Positions 41,801-54,149 of a stretch of DNA of 64,000 bases are shown here, one piece after another. The notes below the pieces were generated by a model. That model was given only the letters and a program-made list of their open reading frames with translations. It was not told where the DNA came from and searched no databases. The position numbers and the translations under genes were made by a program. Every line of letters starts with the position of its first letter. Position 1 is the first letter of the stretch. The DNA is from Dirofilaria immitis. Taxonomy: Eukaryota; Nematoda; Chromadorea; Rhabditida; Onchocercidae. The stretch covers positions 4,369,501 through 4,433,500 of the forward strand of contig JAKNDB010000092.1 of NCBI GenBank assembly GCA_024305405.1, in the 5' to 3' direction.

Positions 41801-43434
41801 GAAGATTATGGTAATACGGTACTTTCTCACAGAATTATAATATTATAAATAAAAGAGATAGTAATGATAAAAAAAACAAAAAAATCAATAACACACTTTG
41901 ATCAATTCCTTTTATACAATGGATATAACTTGAAATTTTCTCGTCATGAAGTAATAAATATTTCTCTAAATTATTATTTACTTATCCACAGTGCATTTAT
42001 ATATTCATTGTCTTGAGTTATTAATAATCATTTTAAACCTGAATTATTCCTTTGCACGAATTTATGATTTATTTTCAGTCATGTTTTAATTCTATATTTT
42101 GCATTTTTATCATGAAATTTATTCGTTATATCCTCGTTTTTGTTTTCTTTTATCACTCATAAATACTTTGCGAAATTCTGGAAATTTGATAAATAACTTT
42201 TTTTTTGAATAAAAATTCTGTGCTTTACTTTTCATAATTCTAAAGAAGAAAACGAAAAATTTCAACAAAGTATACATAATTTCGCTTTCATCAATGGGAG
42301 GATGCTATTAAGTTCGAAATTTTAAAACGCTTTCCATAATTCCACTTGAAATAGCAAATATATATGTATTCTTTAGGATTGGAATTTTACCATTAATCCT
42401 CGACCAACTTATTTCATAATTTTCCTTCATGTTTATAATATTTTTGGTTATTTTTTTATTTAGCCATAAAAATTTCTATGAATATAAAATTTATTGAAAC
42501 AATAAGACGTCTTTTGTTTACACGCAGCAATTGATAACTTTTATATCATATACTTTTTACTTCTTTAAAATTAACATATTTTTAATAAATACATTATGTC
42601 TTAAAAACTTCTAATTTTAAATGCCAAATTTTTATTTCATTGAACGATTTCAGTTCGAAGTCAAAAATTAATAATAAATAGAAAACTTTAAATTTGCTCG
42701 AAGGCTGTAATTAAAATTTCATCAGTGTCTACCTGACACAAATCTGATTTGAATATTCCAAACAATTTTATGCTTTAATGAACTTTTGATGCTTTGATAT
42801 CATATTAGTCTTTATTATATTTATCGAAAGAATAAAAATTAGCTTAAAAGAGTTAACCATAGTTAAGCAAAAAATAAAAATTAATTTACGCAATAAATAA
42901 TGTATTAAGATAGCAAATCCATCGCTGATCAAATATTAGTGTTTTCCGGCTATTTTCCATTTTTACTTTCATTTAATATACCTTTAAATTTATAAAATTA
43001 TTAAACGAAAGTATGTTTTCGAAGGTATATATTTGAAAAAAACTGTGTTGGTCATTTTTTAAAAAAATACATAAGGAAAAAATTTTGACAAACAGAGAAA
43101 GGAAAAAAATTTAGGTTAAATAATTAGCTGATAAATTAGTTAGCATGAAATTGAATAATATTTATTTGTCTTATCATTTATTCTTTGTTAGGTGAAATTG
43201 ACCTCGTATTTTTTACTAATTTATATCTTTTTAATTAAATTCAATTTAATAAGCTGTAGAACTGTAAAAGGTTTAAATCAAAATTTTACAAAATTCTATA
43301 ATTTTTCATAAATATTTTCCGTATTTATTTTACTTGATATATTATTAATTTAATTTCATTCATTTATATATTAACTAGATAAATAAAATAAAACTGACTG
43401 TTAATTTATAATTAATTAATTTGCAAGAATATAA

Positions 43435-44674
43435 ATGTCAGCAATGCGTTCATCATATCTGTTAACGTTGATAATTCTTTGCACGATAACGGTGTTGTCA
43501 TCAGCTCATCACTTCAGACCGTAAGTTTATCATTTAATTATATCTCACGTTGTTGTTAATTTATAGAAAATTTGAAAATCATAATAACAATGACTAATTT
43601 TTCAAATTTAAAACTTATTTCGCAAGCGAGAGAAAAATTTCAAATATTTATAAAAGATATTCCACTGAAAAAATTAGATATATGTGGCACATTTGTAAAT
43701 GTTATATTTCTATATTTATTTATTAATATTTATATTTGTAAAAATTACCTTTATTATTATTTACAACACAATATACTTTTTATGATACATATATATCAAT
43801 TATACTTTTCACGTTTTATCAGAACTCATAACAGAAGAGAGAAATAATCATCCTTTGCATATTGCTATGATTAATCACCGCACCACTTATATCGTACCAT
43901 TCTTTTTCCCACTAGCTCATAACATCTCAAACATTTTTTTATAGAAAACGAAATTTGAATCGAAATTACGTCAGTCTTGGGAATTTAAATTGCGTGATAC
44001 ACGAGATGATTGTTTCGTTTTTCCATTCTTATCGTATATCTAACAGTGACTTAATTACAAATGCAAAAATTTACGAAAAACGAAGTACATCTACAAAATT
44101 TGAGATTCCTAAGCTATCTCTGACATAACTATTAAACAAATCAGACAATGCTTAATTTGACAAAGTGGACAAGATGTTATGTTTTCGACATGGTATTATC
44201 ATAAATATGATTAAACGTGAAAACAAAATCCCTCAATTCATATAACATTTTTGATATTTCCATTAAAATCTAAGTATTTTAATGCTTGATAATAATTTTA
44301 AAGTAACATTACATAGCAATCTGAGAAATTTTAATTCCATTAAATATCAAATAATTTGTGAATTGCAATGAGGAAAAAAGCAACATATGATTGCTTACTT
44401 TCATAGGTATATCATCAGTGGTTGGCCAATCATGATTGGTGATGAAGATCAAAGAGGAATTCCAGACGATATTCATATATCAAAAATGCCAGATTCAATC
44501 TCCAAAAGATTTTATCCTGGGTATTCTTTACTTCTTTGGCAACTTTATTATATTTTTTAAGATCTGATTTAAGAATAATGTTCGTTTCATTCTACTTGAT
44601 GGGCAGCAATTTTCGTTTGAAATTAAAATTATTACAGATGGAATGCTTTGCAAAATCAATTGAGGAATCAATAA
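43435..44674 (+). CDS. small secreted peptide precursor (candidate neuropeptide-like)
   Basis: Unrecognised. Proposed exons: 43435-43520, 44407-44520, 44638-44674, with phases agreeing and typical AG acceptors. The N-terminus is a clear signal peptide: basic start, then LLTLIILCTITVL, and a likely cleavage after SSA. The mature part is short and acidic (IGDEDQRGIPDDIH), followed by a dibasic KR and then FYPGWNALQ before the stop. The layout (signal peptide, spacer, dibasic site, short C-terminal peptide) fits a neuropeptide precursor, but the peptide matches none I know. A single-base change at the A4 run 44652-44655 would extend the frame past an RRKQR site to a stop near 44699. Given the frame breaks elsewhere in this window, the C-terminus is uncertain. 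It could instead be another small secreted protein. Confidence 0.45.
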
Positions 44675-45743
44675 GAAGGAAACAAAGATCCATCATTTGA
44701 ACAAATTTCTTCGAATCAATCCTGGCGTATATGGTATAAATCAGAAGAATTACAAGATAATTTGTATTTTTTTTGCTTTATTCAGATAATTCTTATACAT
44801 AAATTGTGACATGAAAATTTATGAAAGTTCTTTTTCCTTGCTTTGCATTTTCCACACTTTTCTTTGAAAATAATTCATTTTACTATCGATCATTTTTTCT
44901 ACGTTGGAAAAATTAAATGCTGAATTTTTTCAACGAACAAAATTTAGTCTTTTTTTTTGCTTACTTTTAAGTCATTTTATTGGCAAAACAATCACATGGG
45001 AATAAAAGAAAACTTGGCTATATATACTTAACCACCGAATTTGCTAGAATATACATGCATATTGTAGTGTTGAAAAAATAGAAAGTATAAACTTAATCGT
45101 TTAAATACGCAATTTTCATATCATACTAAAATTTAGATTCTTATAATATTTTCAAATATAAATCTTCTAAATGTCACATACAATTATTTCAACATATTTA
45201 TGATATAAAAGTAAAGAATTGTGATTCCATTTTTTTATTGGAAACTATTTTCAAATAATTTGACAATCATAAATATTTCGATATCATAACAGTAAAACAA
45301 TAAAAAATGTCACACAAATAGATAATAAGATCGAAATGGCACAGTAATTTTAAAATGATAGAAATGGAATAGAAACGAAATTATTCAAGCAAATTTTTAT
45401 TTAATTCTTGCAAGTAAATTGTGTACTTTTTTATTGATTTAAATCATACATATATAGCAAATTAGATTTTATATTAGATTGTTCCAAATTTTATATTTTT
45501 AATCATTGAAGTTTAAAGAATCTTATAATGAAAAAAATGATTATAATACAAATATAATGAATTAATTAATATATAGGTTATAAATGAAAATGAAACAAGA
45601 GATGATTATAAGATAATCATTTATTATTTTTAAAATACCTATATATTAAAATTTTTATCCCTATTCGAATTAATTAAAAAAATATCAATAAGGCAATGAA
45701 TGATCAAAAAATATTAATATAATTTTGACAATAATAATTTAAA

Positions 45744-48648
45744 TCAATGAGAAGCAAGCGAGTATAATGGAGTTCCTACTGCTATTTGACATTCACAAGC
45801 CGATATCGTATTAACTGATTTTTGTATCCATCGAGGCGACTTACTTGATCCCACGTTACGGAGAATGTTTATAGCACGCATTATAGGACGACAGTTACCA
45901 AGACCTGAAATTGTTTGATAATTTTTTTCAGACATCAAAGAATGAATTGATATTAATGAAGCTTGAATGAATTTTAATTTTTTTAATTCGATAATCTATA
46001 AGATTTAACTTCGTAATTTAAAATGAATAAGTTTTTTGAAAATTTTTCTGACCGGAAAAGAGAATTGAGATTTTAAGTAAGAGATAATCAAACTTAAAAT
46101 AATATCGTAATACTAAAGATATGCAAAATATTAATGAGAGGAAAATATGAATTATTAAGTGAATAAATGAATACATCCTGAATTTTGAAGGAATAAATTT
46201 TAAATTATTCATTCATAAAATTTCTATTTATTCTTTATATATGATAAATATTTTTAGCAGAAAAAAGACGGCAAAAAAATGAAATATGATAAATATTATC
46301 AAAAGAAAAAAGGAGAAAAAAACCTGTAAGACATTTCTCATCATTAATATCGCAAGAAACTTCATTAAGCAAAGTCGGGAAATAATCATCAGGTAGTTTT
46401 CTCCATTGCCAGCATAGATTACATAAACCGCACCAACCTTGTGCAATTTCCTCACCTTTTTATAATTACAACTGATCGTTATTGTTGTACCCATCACTAT
46501 AATTAAAAAAAAAAAAAGTATTCACATTTAATAATATCAATTCAATTTTACAAATTAAATGCACTTTTTATTTCAAAATCAAAAAATTCTTTTTATTAAA
46601 TTTTCATCAATTTCCTTCAATATATAAATTTTTATGGAATTTATCCGATATTTCGGACGATGTAACAATAAAATAAAAAAACGCTAAATAAAAGATGCAA
46701 TAAAAATAAATATTATATTTTCAATTCCATTTTCATTATTTTTAATTGAGTAAATATTTCGTTATTCTCATTTTATCAAATTTTTATTTATTTTTGTATA
46801 TTTTCTTTCATATCAAATAGTTTGTTCAGTTAAGCCAAATGTTATCATATGATTGAATTCAATAAAAATGACATTATTTTGAAAACTTCAAATAAAATCT
46901 TTCATTTCATAATTTTCTTCTTTCTTTAACAAAAAATCCCTTATTTTAAAGCATCATGTATTAAATATCTTTTATTATTAATACTCGAGAAAAGTAATCG
47001 ATCTTGAAAAAAAGAAAAGATGGTAAATCCATAAATTATCAACAATTCTATACATTTTTGCTTCGATTCATTCGAATTCCTTCGTTTTCGTAGTTTTGGT
47101 TTCAATAAATTAATAAATTCTTTCATATGAAGCGAGAATTCTTTAGCAATAGTAGCATTTTCGATTGCATGATTAACCTATTAATCTATCCAATTATCTT
47201 TTATGCATAATTCATATTTTTATTATCAAAATCTAGGAAAAAGAATTCTTTATATTTTTCTAAAAACTGATTATAATTATTGAATTTAATCTAAAAAATA
47301 TTAATCATGAAATTTATCAAATTTTTTTATCAAAAATTCAATAATTCTATAAATTACTTAATTAATATTATTCAGCGCATTAGTTTTCTTATTTTTAAAT
47401 AATTTTTGATTGTATGTAATTTGTTGAATAAAACGAAAATTAATTACATTTCTTGATATAGAGCGATTTCTGATACATAACGATTCATCGGTATCAATCG
47501 GCATTTCAGAAGCAATATTATTCATTGACGAAAAATCATTATTATTTGCTTTAAGAAATGCATTGATGATTAAACGTTTACATGCTTTGCATTCTTTCCC
47601 ATCGCATTTATACATTTTTGGAGCTTCATAAATCTTAAATTTCATTTAAATTTAATTCAATAATTCTTTCATCTTTATTCGCTCTAAATGATCTTTATTG
47701 TCTCGAAATAATGCATAATATATTTCCTAAAAATAATTTCAAATAGGAAGTAATTATGCAAAGAAAATAGAAAAAAACTGATTATTAAAAACTAATTTTG
47801 ATGAATCATTCAATCAATAATGCCATCCTTAATGTATGGATTATTTTTGTAGTGTCTAACCACAATTATTTTCCTACCACTTTTTCCGGAGATAAGAATC
47901 GCAATTCAGACTTCGTCACGATATTATTCCCTCCGATACTAACGGCAATGCAGATTCCGTCATGATCGATAGATCCGGAAATGTATGCAAGGCTTCATCG
48001 ATATTTGCAGCTTGCAAACGATTATCATATGATAAACATTTATTACTACCGGGGATTTCACACATGGGCATTGTCCAGTTGTATGGAACTAAAATTATAA
48101 ATTAATGTTATGTTTTGAAATACTTCGGAAGAGAATTGAAAGACTAATATTTAAATTAACAATACAAAATATGGCAATTTGAAAATTAACAATATGAAAT
48201 GATGAAAGTCGTATATTATCTTTATATATGCTAAAAATAATTTAAAAAAAAAAAAAAAACAGTTGTAAATTAGAATTTTTAAATATAAATATTCCGATAA
48301 TCTTAAAAAAAAAGATGCAATTTAGACCTTTTAAACTATTCGAATTGAATAAATTGTGAACAAAAAATAAAAAAATTGAATACATCAAGAATTTTGAAAC
48401 CTTTTGCAGCTACATTACATTAATCAGAGAATTTAAATTGCAGTATAATTGTCAAAGAATTCAAATTTCAGCAATGCAGAGCAATTTAATAAATCATTTA
48501 TCGATGACTATGTAAATAGAAAAATGATGAATATCTATACCTTTTGCTCAAAATATCTATAACGGATACATGGTGGACATTTTCTCTGAATAGCAATCGT
48601 TTTTAAGAGTGACAGATGAAGCAATAATAAAAACCAAACTTGATCCAT
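45744..48648 (-). CDS. secreted cysteine-rich protein, IL-17 / cystine-knot-like
   Basis: Probable secreted signalling protein. Proposed exons, in transcription order: 48648-48541, 48088-47878, 47633-47448, 47177-47044, 46496-46324, 45904-45744 (stop TGA). Exon 1 encodes a signal peptide (MDQVWFLLLLHLSLL) followed by CPPC. The middle exons are Lys/Asn-rich and variable. The C-terminal region has WCGLCNLCWQWRKLP, DYFP..LNEVSCD, CLTGLGNCRPI, INILRN and SACECQI. The spacing of Y-P, E-V-x-C, the I-x-I-L-R strand and the final C-x-C recalls the IL-17 fold (compare the VGCTCV end of vertebrate IL-17). C. elegans has IL-17 homologues, so a nematode member is reasonable; other cystine-knot families (Spätzle/Noggin-like) are possible. 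Frame breaks are inferred at 48542-48545, 47929-47931 and 46457-46461. The 5' end of the 46.5 kb exon is uncertain. Confidence 0.6.
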
Positions 48649-48654
48649 TTACAC

Positions 48655-51600
48655 TGTTACAATAAAATGATACATTGATTAGATTATTAATAAATAATTA
48701 ATTGTATTGTAAAATTTGCATATATCCTAAACAAAATAAACAATTATGTCAAATAATGAATAAAATAAAATTAACAAAATATGTATATCGATAATAAAAT
48801 AATTCCAATGATAAACATACTAATCAAAAGATTATAAAATCGATCGATTAATTTTATGTAAAATTTGAAAGAAAGAAAGAAAGAAATAACTAAACTTTTA
48901 ACTTTTAAACTAAAAAGTTACTTTTCCAAAATATTCTACTGCTTAATGTATACATATACTATTCATATTTTTTTGTTTTAATCCATTTATAGTAAAAAAT
49001 TTTACTTATCTTTTATAGAATATCCTAATTTTAAAAATAAGCAAAAATTAGCACAGTATTTCATCTTTGAGCGCATATATGTTACTTAGAAAACATTAAT
49101 AGAAAACACATTCTAATGTATTAGCAGTAAAATTAGAAGATAAAATCCGACATAATTGTACGTTCTTCTGATTCCAAATTGAATTTCAAAATTTCTCGAA
49201 TCGTGATTACTATTGAATAACAGAAGCTTTTTTTATCTTTCTTCCTGTTGCTTCTTTAGAAAAGATCATACGATTTTTCTATTCTTCAATGATAAATATG
49301 AATAAGAGAAAAATTTTATGAAAAACTTTGATAACTTTTCTAGAATAAAATAACAGTATTAGTATTATATCAGTAATATCAGTATTGAAATTTATTTTTA
49401 AAAATTCGCTTTTACGCAAGATATATTTGTTGTAATTACGAATGAATAATTGAAAATAAATGGATTGCTTTTGTATAGCAAAGAAATGTTCTTTTTCAAA
49501 AGAATGTAGAAATAATTAGAAAATTTAATATTTCATAATGATATATAATACAATATCAATTACCGCATTATTTAAATTCAAATGAAATGTTAAAAATTGA
49601 ATTATATTATGAATAGATATTTTCAAAATAAGTAAGCGATTATATAAATTAATGTAAAATTCAAATGCTAATCCAATTTTTATTCTTATAGAATCATAAT
49701 GCATAAGTATTAGCATAATGTATGTTTTTACAATAGATATATTTATCCTTCAAAAATATTGTATAAGGAAGCGCAATTATATATTTAACAGAAATCTCTA
49801 TTCTATGGAAATACGGTCCATAAAAACGAGCAAACAATTTTTTAAAATGCAATATTGATTTTTTCCAAAAATTTTTAACGAGTGTTTATTGATTCTTTAT
49901 CGATCGAAATCCATAGAGATTACAATTCTAGAATTTAAACTATTTCAATTCACATCAACGATTATCGTTTAAATTCACAAATTATAGCTAATTATTATCA
50001 TTTATGATAGTTAACAACTTGGCAAGAATCATATCGATTTTAAATTCATAGCGTTACCTACTATAGATTCATTAAAAATATCATAAAAAATTATCAATTA
50101 ATATTTTTTTATTTTCAAAATTTTGGATAATTTACTGTCTTTCACAATTTCCGATATTATTATAAAAGAAATTGGTCAATTATGATTCTCAATAATTCCC
50201 GAAAAAAGGTACTTTTCTGATAGAACCTGTTATTTTCTTATTCCATAACCATTTAGTAATGAAAACAAACTTTTTCTGTTAACTGTTTAAAAAAAAATTT
50301 GAAAACAAACTTAAAAGAATTCATACCTTTATATTGCAAATTTTTACAATGCAATAAAATTTTGTTAAAATCCATATGATGAAAAGCAATAAGAATTGAT
50401 GAACAATAGCAAAAAAATCAATTCATTAATAAAACATATTTATTAAAAGAAAAATAATTGCACTAACCTTTTCTATATTTGAAAAAATATTGGCTCTCAA
50501 ATTTAAAAAAAATTTTGTCGCTTTTATTTCATCCATCGGTAAGTTATAAAATGAAAAAACTTTTAATTTTAATAGCTAACAAAACAGTAAAAAATTGCAA
50601 CATTTTAATAAACAATCAAATAAAATGATATAAAATTACAAAAAATTCAATAAAAATTATTATAATTATATTAACAACATAATAAATTATTTAAAAAATA
50701 TTTCTTTAAATACAGATATCAATAGTAATATAGCATTAAAATTATAATATACAAATATATTATAAATTTTAAATTAAACTCTAAATTAATTGTTGAAGCT
50801 TTTTTAATTATAAAGTTAATAGAAAAAACAATTTTTTTCTTCATTATTTCCGTTACTCAAAATTTTTTACTATTGCCAGAAAATGAAATGTTTTGATTTT
50901 GCCGAAAGTAATTAATTCATTCTTGTTTTTTCACCCATATGATTGTCGAAAGAAAGGAATAACAAAATCAAAAAAAAAAAAATAAAAAATGGGAAATAAA
51001 AAATCATTGTTCCACTAAAATGATACAAACCGGAAATAGTTAATTATATCTCTATGCACAGGTAGTAATTAACAAAGGAAGTATGTCCCATTTAATTTTC
51101 AAAAAATAAAAAAATTATAAAAATGAAAGCATTGATGAAATATATTTCGAAATATTATAAAATAGAAGAATTCAAAATTCAAATATGGTTGACAATATTT
51201 GTCAATAATCATTATTTGCTAGTATTGATGATTATTGTAAATGATTCGATAACATACATCTGTAATTAATATGCTAATTGAAGTTATTTATTTATTTATT
51301 TGACAGAATGTTTCGGATAAAAACTGTTTTAAAAAAATGTTAAAATCTTTATTAGTAAAATTCATTGACTAGAATTCTATTCAAATTTCTTTGATAGTTA
51401 AATTACGATATTTAATAATATTCATATATAGTGCAATAAATGCAAGGAATTTTGTAAGAAATTTGTAGGAATGAAACATTACTTCAATCAATTTATGCAA
51501 TTAAAAGCATAACTTTGATATACGAAGCTTAAAAATGGAATCTTTAGATTTGTAGCTAATCAAATAAAAGTGAAAATGTTGATATTCTATATGAAGGTTG

Positions 51601-52830
51601 AAGTATCTATTGCTATGTTAAAGATAATTACGAGAACAATTTGAATATTTAGAACAAAGATTAAGTAAAACTGAAAAATCGAAATTATAAAATTGTTGAA
51701 AAAAACTTGAAAATATTCATTGAGTCCTATCCAACATTTCAAACAAAATTTGCAGCTATAGAAAAGAAACAATTATATGTATCGAAGATATTATAAAAGC
51801 AATATTAGAGTTTTACTTGAAATTATGAACCAACCTAATTTCATCTCATTATATCAGTTACATTTAACCAAATATATATATGTATGTATTTTTTATAATT
51901 ACTTGATAATTTCGTATTATAATTAGATGTTGGACATATGCTGAATTATTTATATTAGTAATTAATTATCTGTTTTGATAAAATTATCCATTTCGATAAA
52001 TTTACCAAATATTTCAACAATATTCAACGGTTAAGCAATCATTGATTATAATTCGATTAATTTTAATTTGCTTCTAAGTGTGATGAGAATTTCTTCATTT
52101 CATTGTTGTTTTTCTTTTTTAAATTTAATATGATTTCTTTCTTATGTATTAAAAACAAAAGAGAAGAAAAAGAATTAAAAACTTGAGAATTAGAGAAGAA
52201 AACGTTCCCGTTAGTGCAATAGATTTTATTTTTTACATTTCAAATGGGATATGCCACTTTTTCGGTTAATTTAATAGTATTAGACAATGTGATCTTCTTT
52301 TTTAAATCGAATAAGTAAAGTTGTAACATACCAGTGAACTCATTTAATTATCCTTATCGATAACTGATTAATTAATTACTCATTTTAATAAAATCATCTA
52401 TTTTAACAAATTTATCAGTTAGTTTAAGCTTTTCTAATACACTCTCATTTTTTCTAACAATTTAAAAAAATGAAACGTACGGTAGGAATAAAAATAAGAA
52501 TGATAAAATAAGCCATAGCAAAACCTTTTTGTATAAAAGAAAACAAAAAACAATTGCAAACGAAAGGCAAAAGATCACAGAATTTTTTAAATTCTTCTTA
52601 AATATTGTTTTGATAAAACAAATAAAAGGAAATGTTCAATTTTTTAATTTGATTTAAAAATGATGGACACTGTAAAAGGGTATTGCTAATATAGTTCATA
52701 TGAAATTAACAATTCAAAATTTTTGTTGGTCCATATTTGCTTACTAATCTTTGGTTTAATAAATTAAAACATGGTGCGTACTGATGAAAACAAAAAATTA
52801 AGCTTGAATTATGGTGTTATCACGCTAAAC
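48655..52830. other. gene-free AT-rich region
   Basis: No exon-like segment, tRNA-like box or ordered repeat was recognised on either strand. Open frames are short and compositionally biased. Confidence 0.5.
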
Positions 52831-52834
52831 GAAT

Positions 52835-53030
52835 TCAACATGATGGATTATTATAGCGAAAATTACCGTAACCTAGTTCGATTAATAAACAATCATGCTC
52901 AAAACAAGATGTGGGTGAGCCATCAGATAATGGAAATATAATCGATAGGCTATGCAACTTTTCCTTCAATAGCATAAAATCAATTTCTACAGCATAAATA
53001 GTTCTGGCGATAGAGAGATCAGAGGTCAAA
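52835..53030 (-). other. possible orphan terminal exon
   Basis: An open frame of about 64 codons on the minus strand begins after an ACTTAG acceptor-like site at 53031-53036 and ends in TGA. Its composition is more balanced than surrounding chance frames (for example SDGSPTSCFEHDCLLIELGYG). It could be an alternative last exon of the F-box gene upstream, whose final codons are followed by a GTATAG donor-like sequence. It could also be chance. I recognise no domain. Confidence 0.25.
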
Positions 53031-54149
53031 CTAAGTCATTAATAATGGTAAGGATGTTCGTAACTAAAAATAGCCAGAAAATTTCGTTGGTTGCTTCATT
53101 GATTATCTTCATAAAACTTCTTTTTTGATATCACGTTTTAAGGATATCCCGAACTCTTCAACAGATAATAAATCTTATAACAATCAGATAACAACAGATA
53201 ATAAATCAGATAATAAAATCTTAACATAATATATGGAAAAGTTTTTAATATATATATTAAATTTAGTTTAGAAAATATCGAAAAAACTACTATAAATCAA
53301 AAATTCATTACGGAATGAAAATTTCGCATGATTCGAAAATTGCACGAAATAAATGAGAAGTTGTGTGGTGCTAATTAAAACGGTGCTTGTATATCAATTA
53401 ATGAGTCGGCAAAACAAAAGAGATGGAAAAGAATAATTTTATTACTCTTCCCTTGATTTGATTTTAACAGAACTGTAAAAAGGACCCGAAATTGAAATGA
53501 AACCACAAATACATAAATATAGATAGACGCAAAAAAACATAAAGCAGAGATGCAATGATAAAAAGATGGAACTGGGATATTCGTGATATGACTCGAAAAT
53601 TTTGCTTTTGAAATTGAGTTTAAATATTCAATTGAAGTAAAAATAACTTACAAATACCTATGAAACTTCTCCATTATTCCCTCTTGAATTTCTATCAAGG
53701 AATTATGAAAATAAAAACTAGGAAGAAGGTCAAAATATTTCAAAATATGATTTGAACTGAAATTTTTTTCTTGGTAGTCTGGATTTTTTTGCTCTTCTAT
53801 TAAGCATCCTCTTAATTGCACTATTCTTTAATAAACAACATTACTGCTCTGAAGTTAGCATGAATTTTCTTTTTTCTTACATCAAAATTTTTTAGTGAGA
53901 AAGACAAGAATTTCATTAAATGCTATAATAAAAACAACATTACTATATCCATGTTGTATATAAAAATGTAAGTTTTCCTTGAATGTTTCAGCGCGACAAG
54001 TATGAAATCATATATTTTTAAACAGATTTAGAACTAATAAAGCTAACAACATATGTAAAATACGCCCCAAGATATAGGAATTTTGAAATAATAGACAGCT
54101 TCATCAGCATCGTTACAAATATGTGAAGTAGTAATCCAAATCTAATAGA

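Larger units (their letters stand above)
34115..43430. other. 9.3 kb gene-free AT-rich region
   Basis: No coding exon was supported on either strand. Longer open frames here (around 34.8-35.2 kb and 40.4-40.8 kb, minus) are Tyr/Ile/Leu/Phe-rich translations of simple sequence. The region holds TA/TACA microsatellites, a hexanucleotide-like repeat and a diverged tandem array near 41.4-41.8 kb. The dyn-1 promoter and 5' UTR must lie at its left end. Confidence 0.55.
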
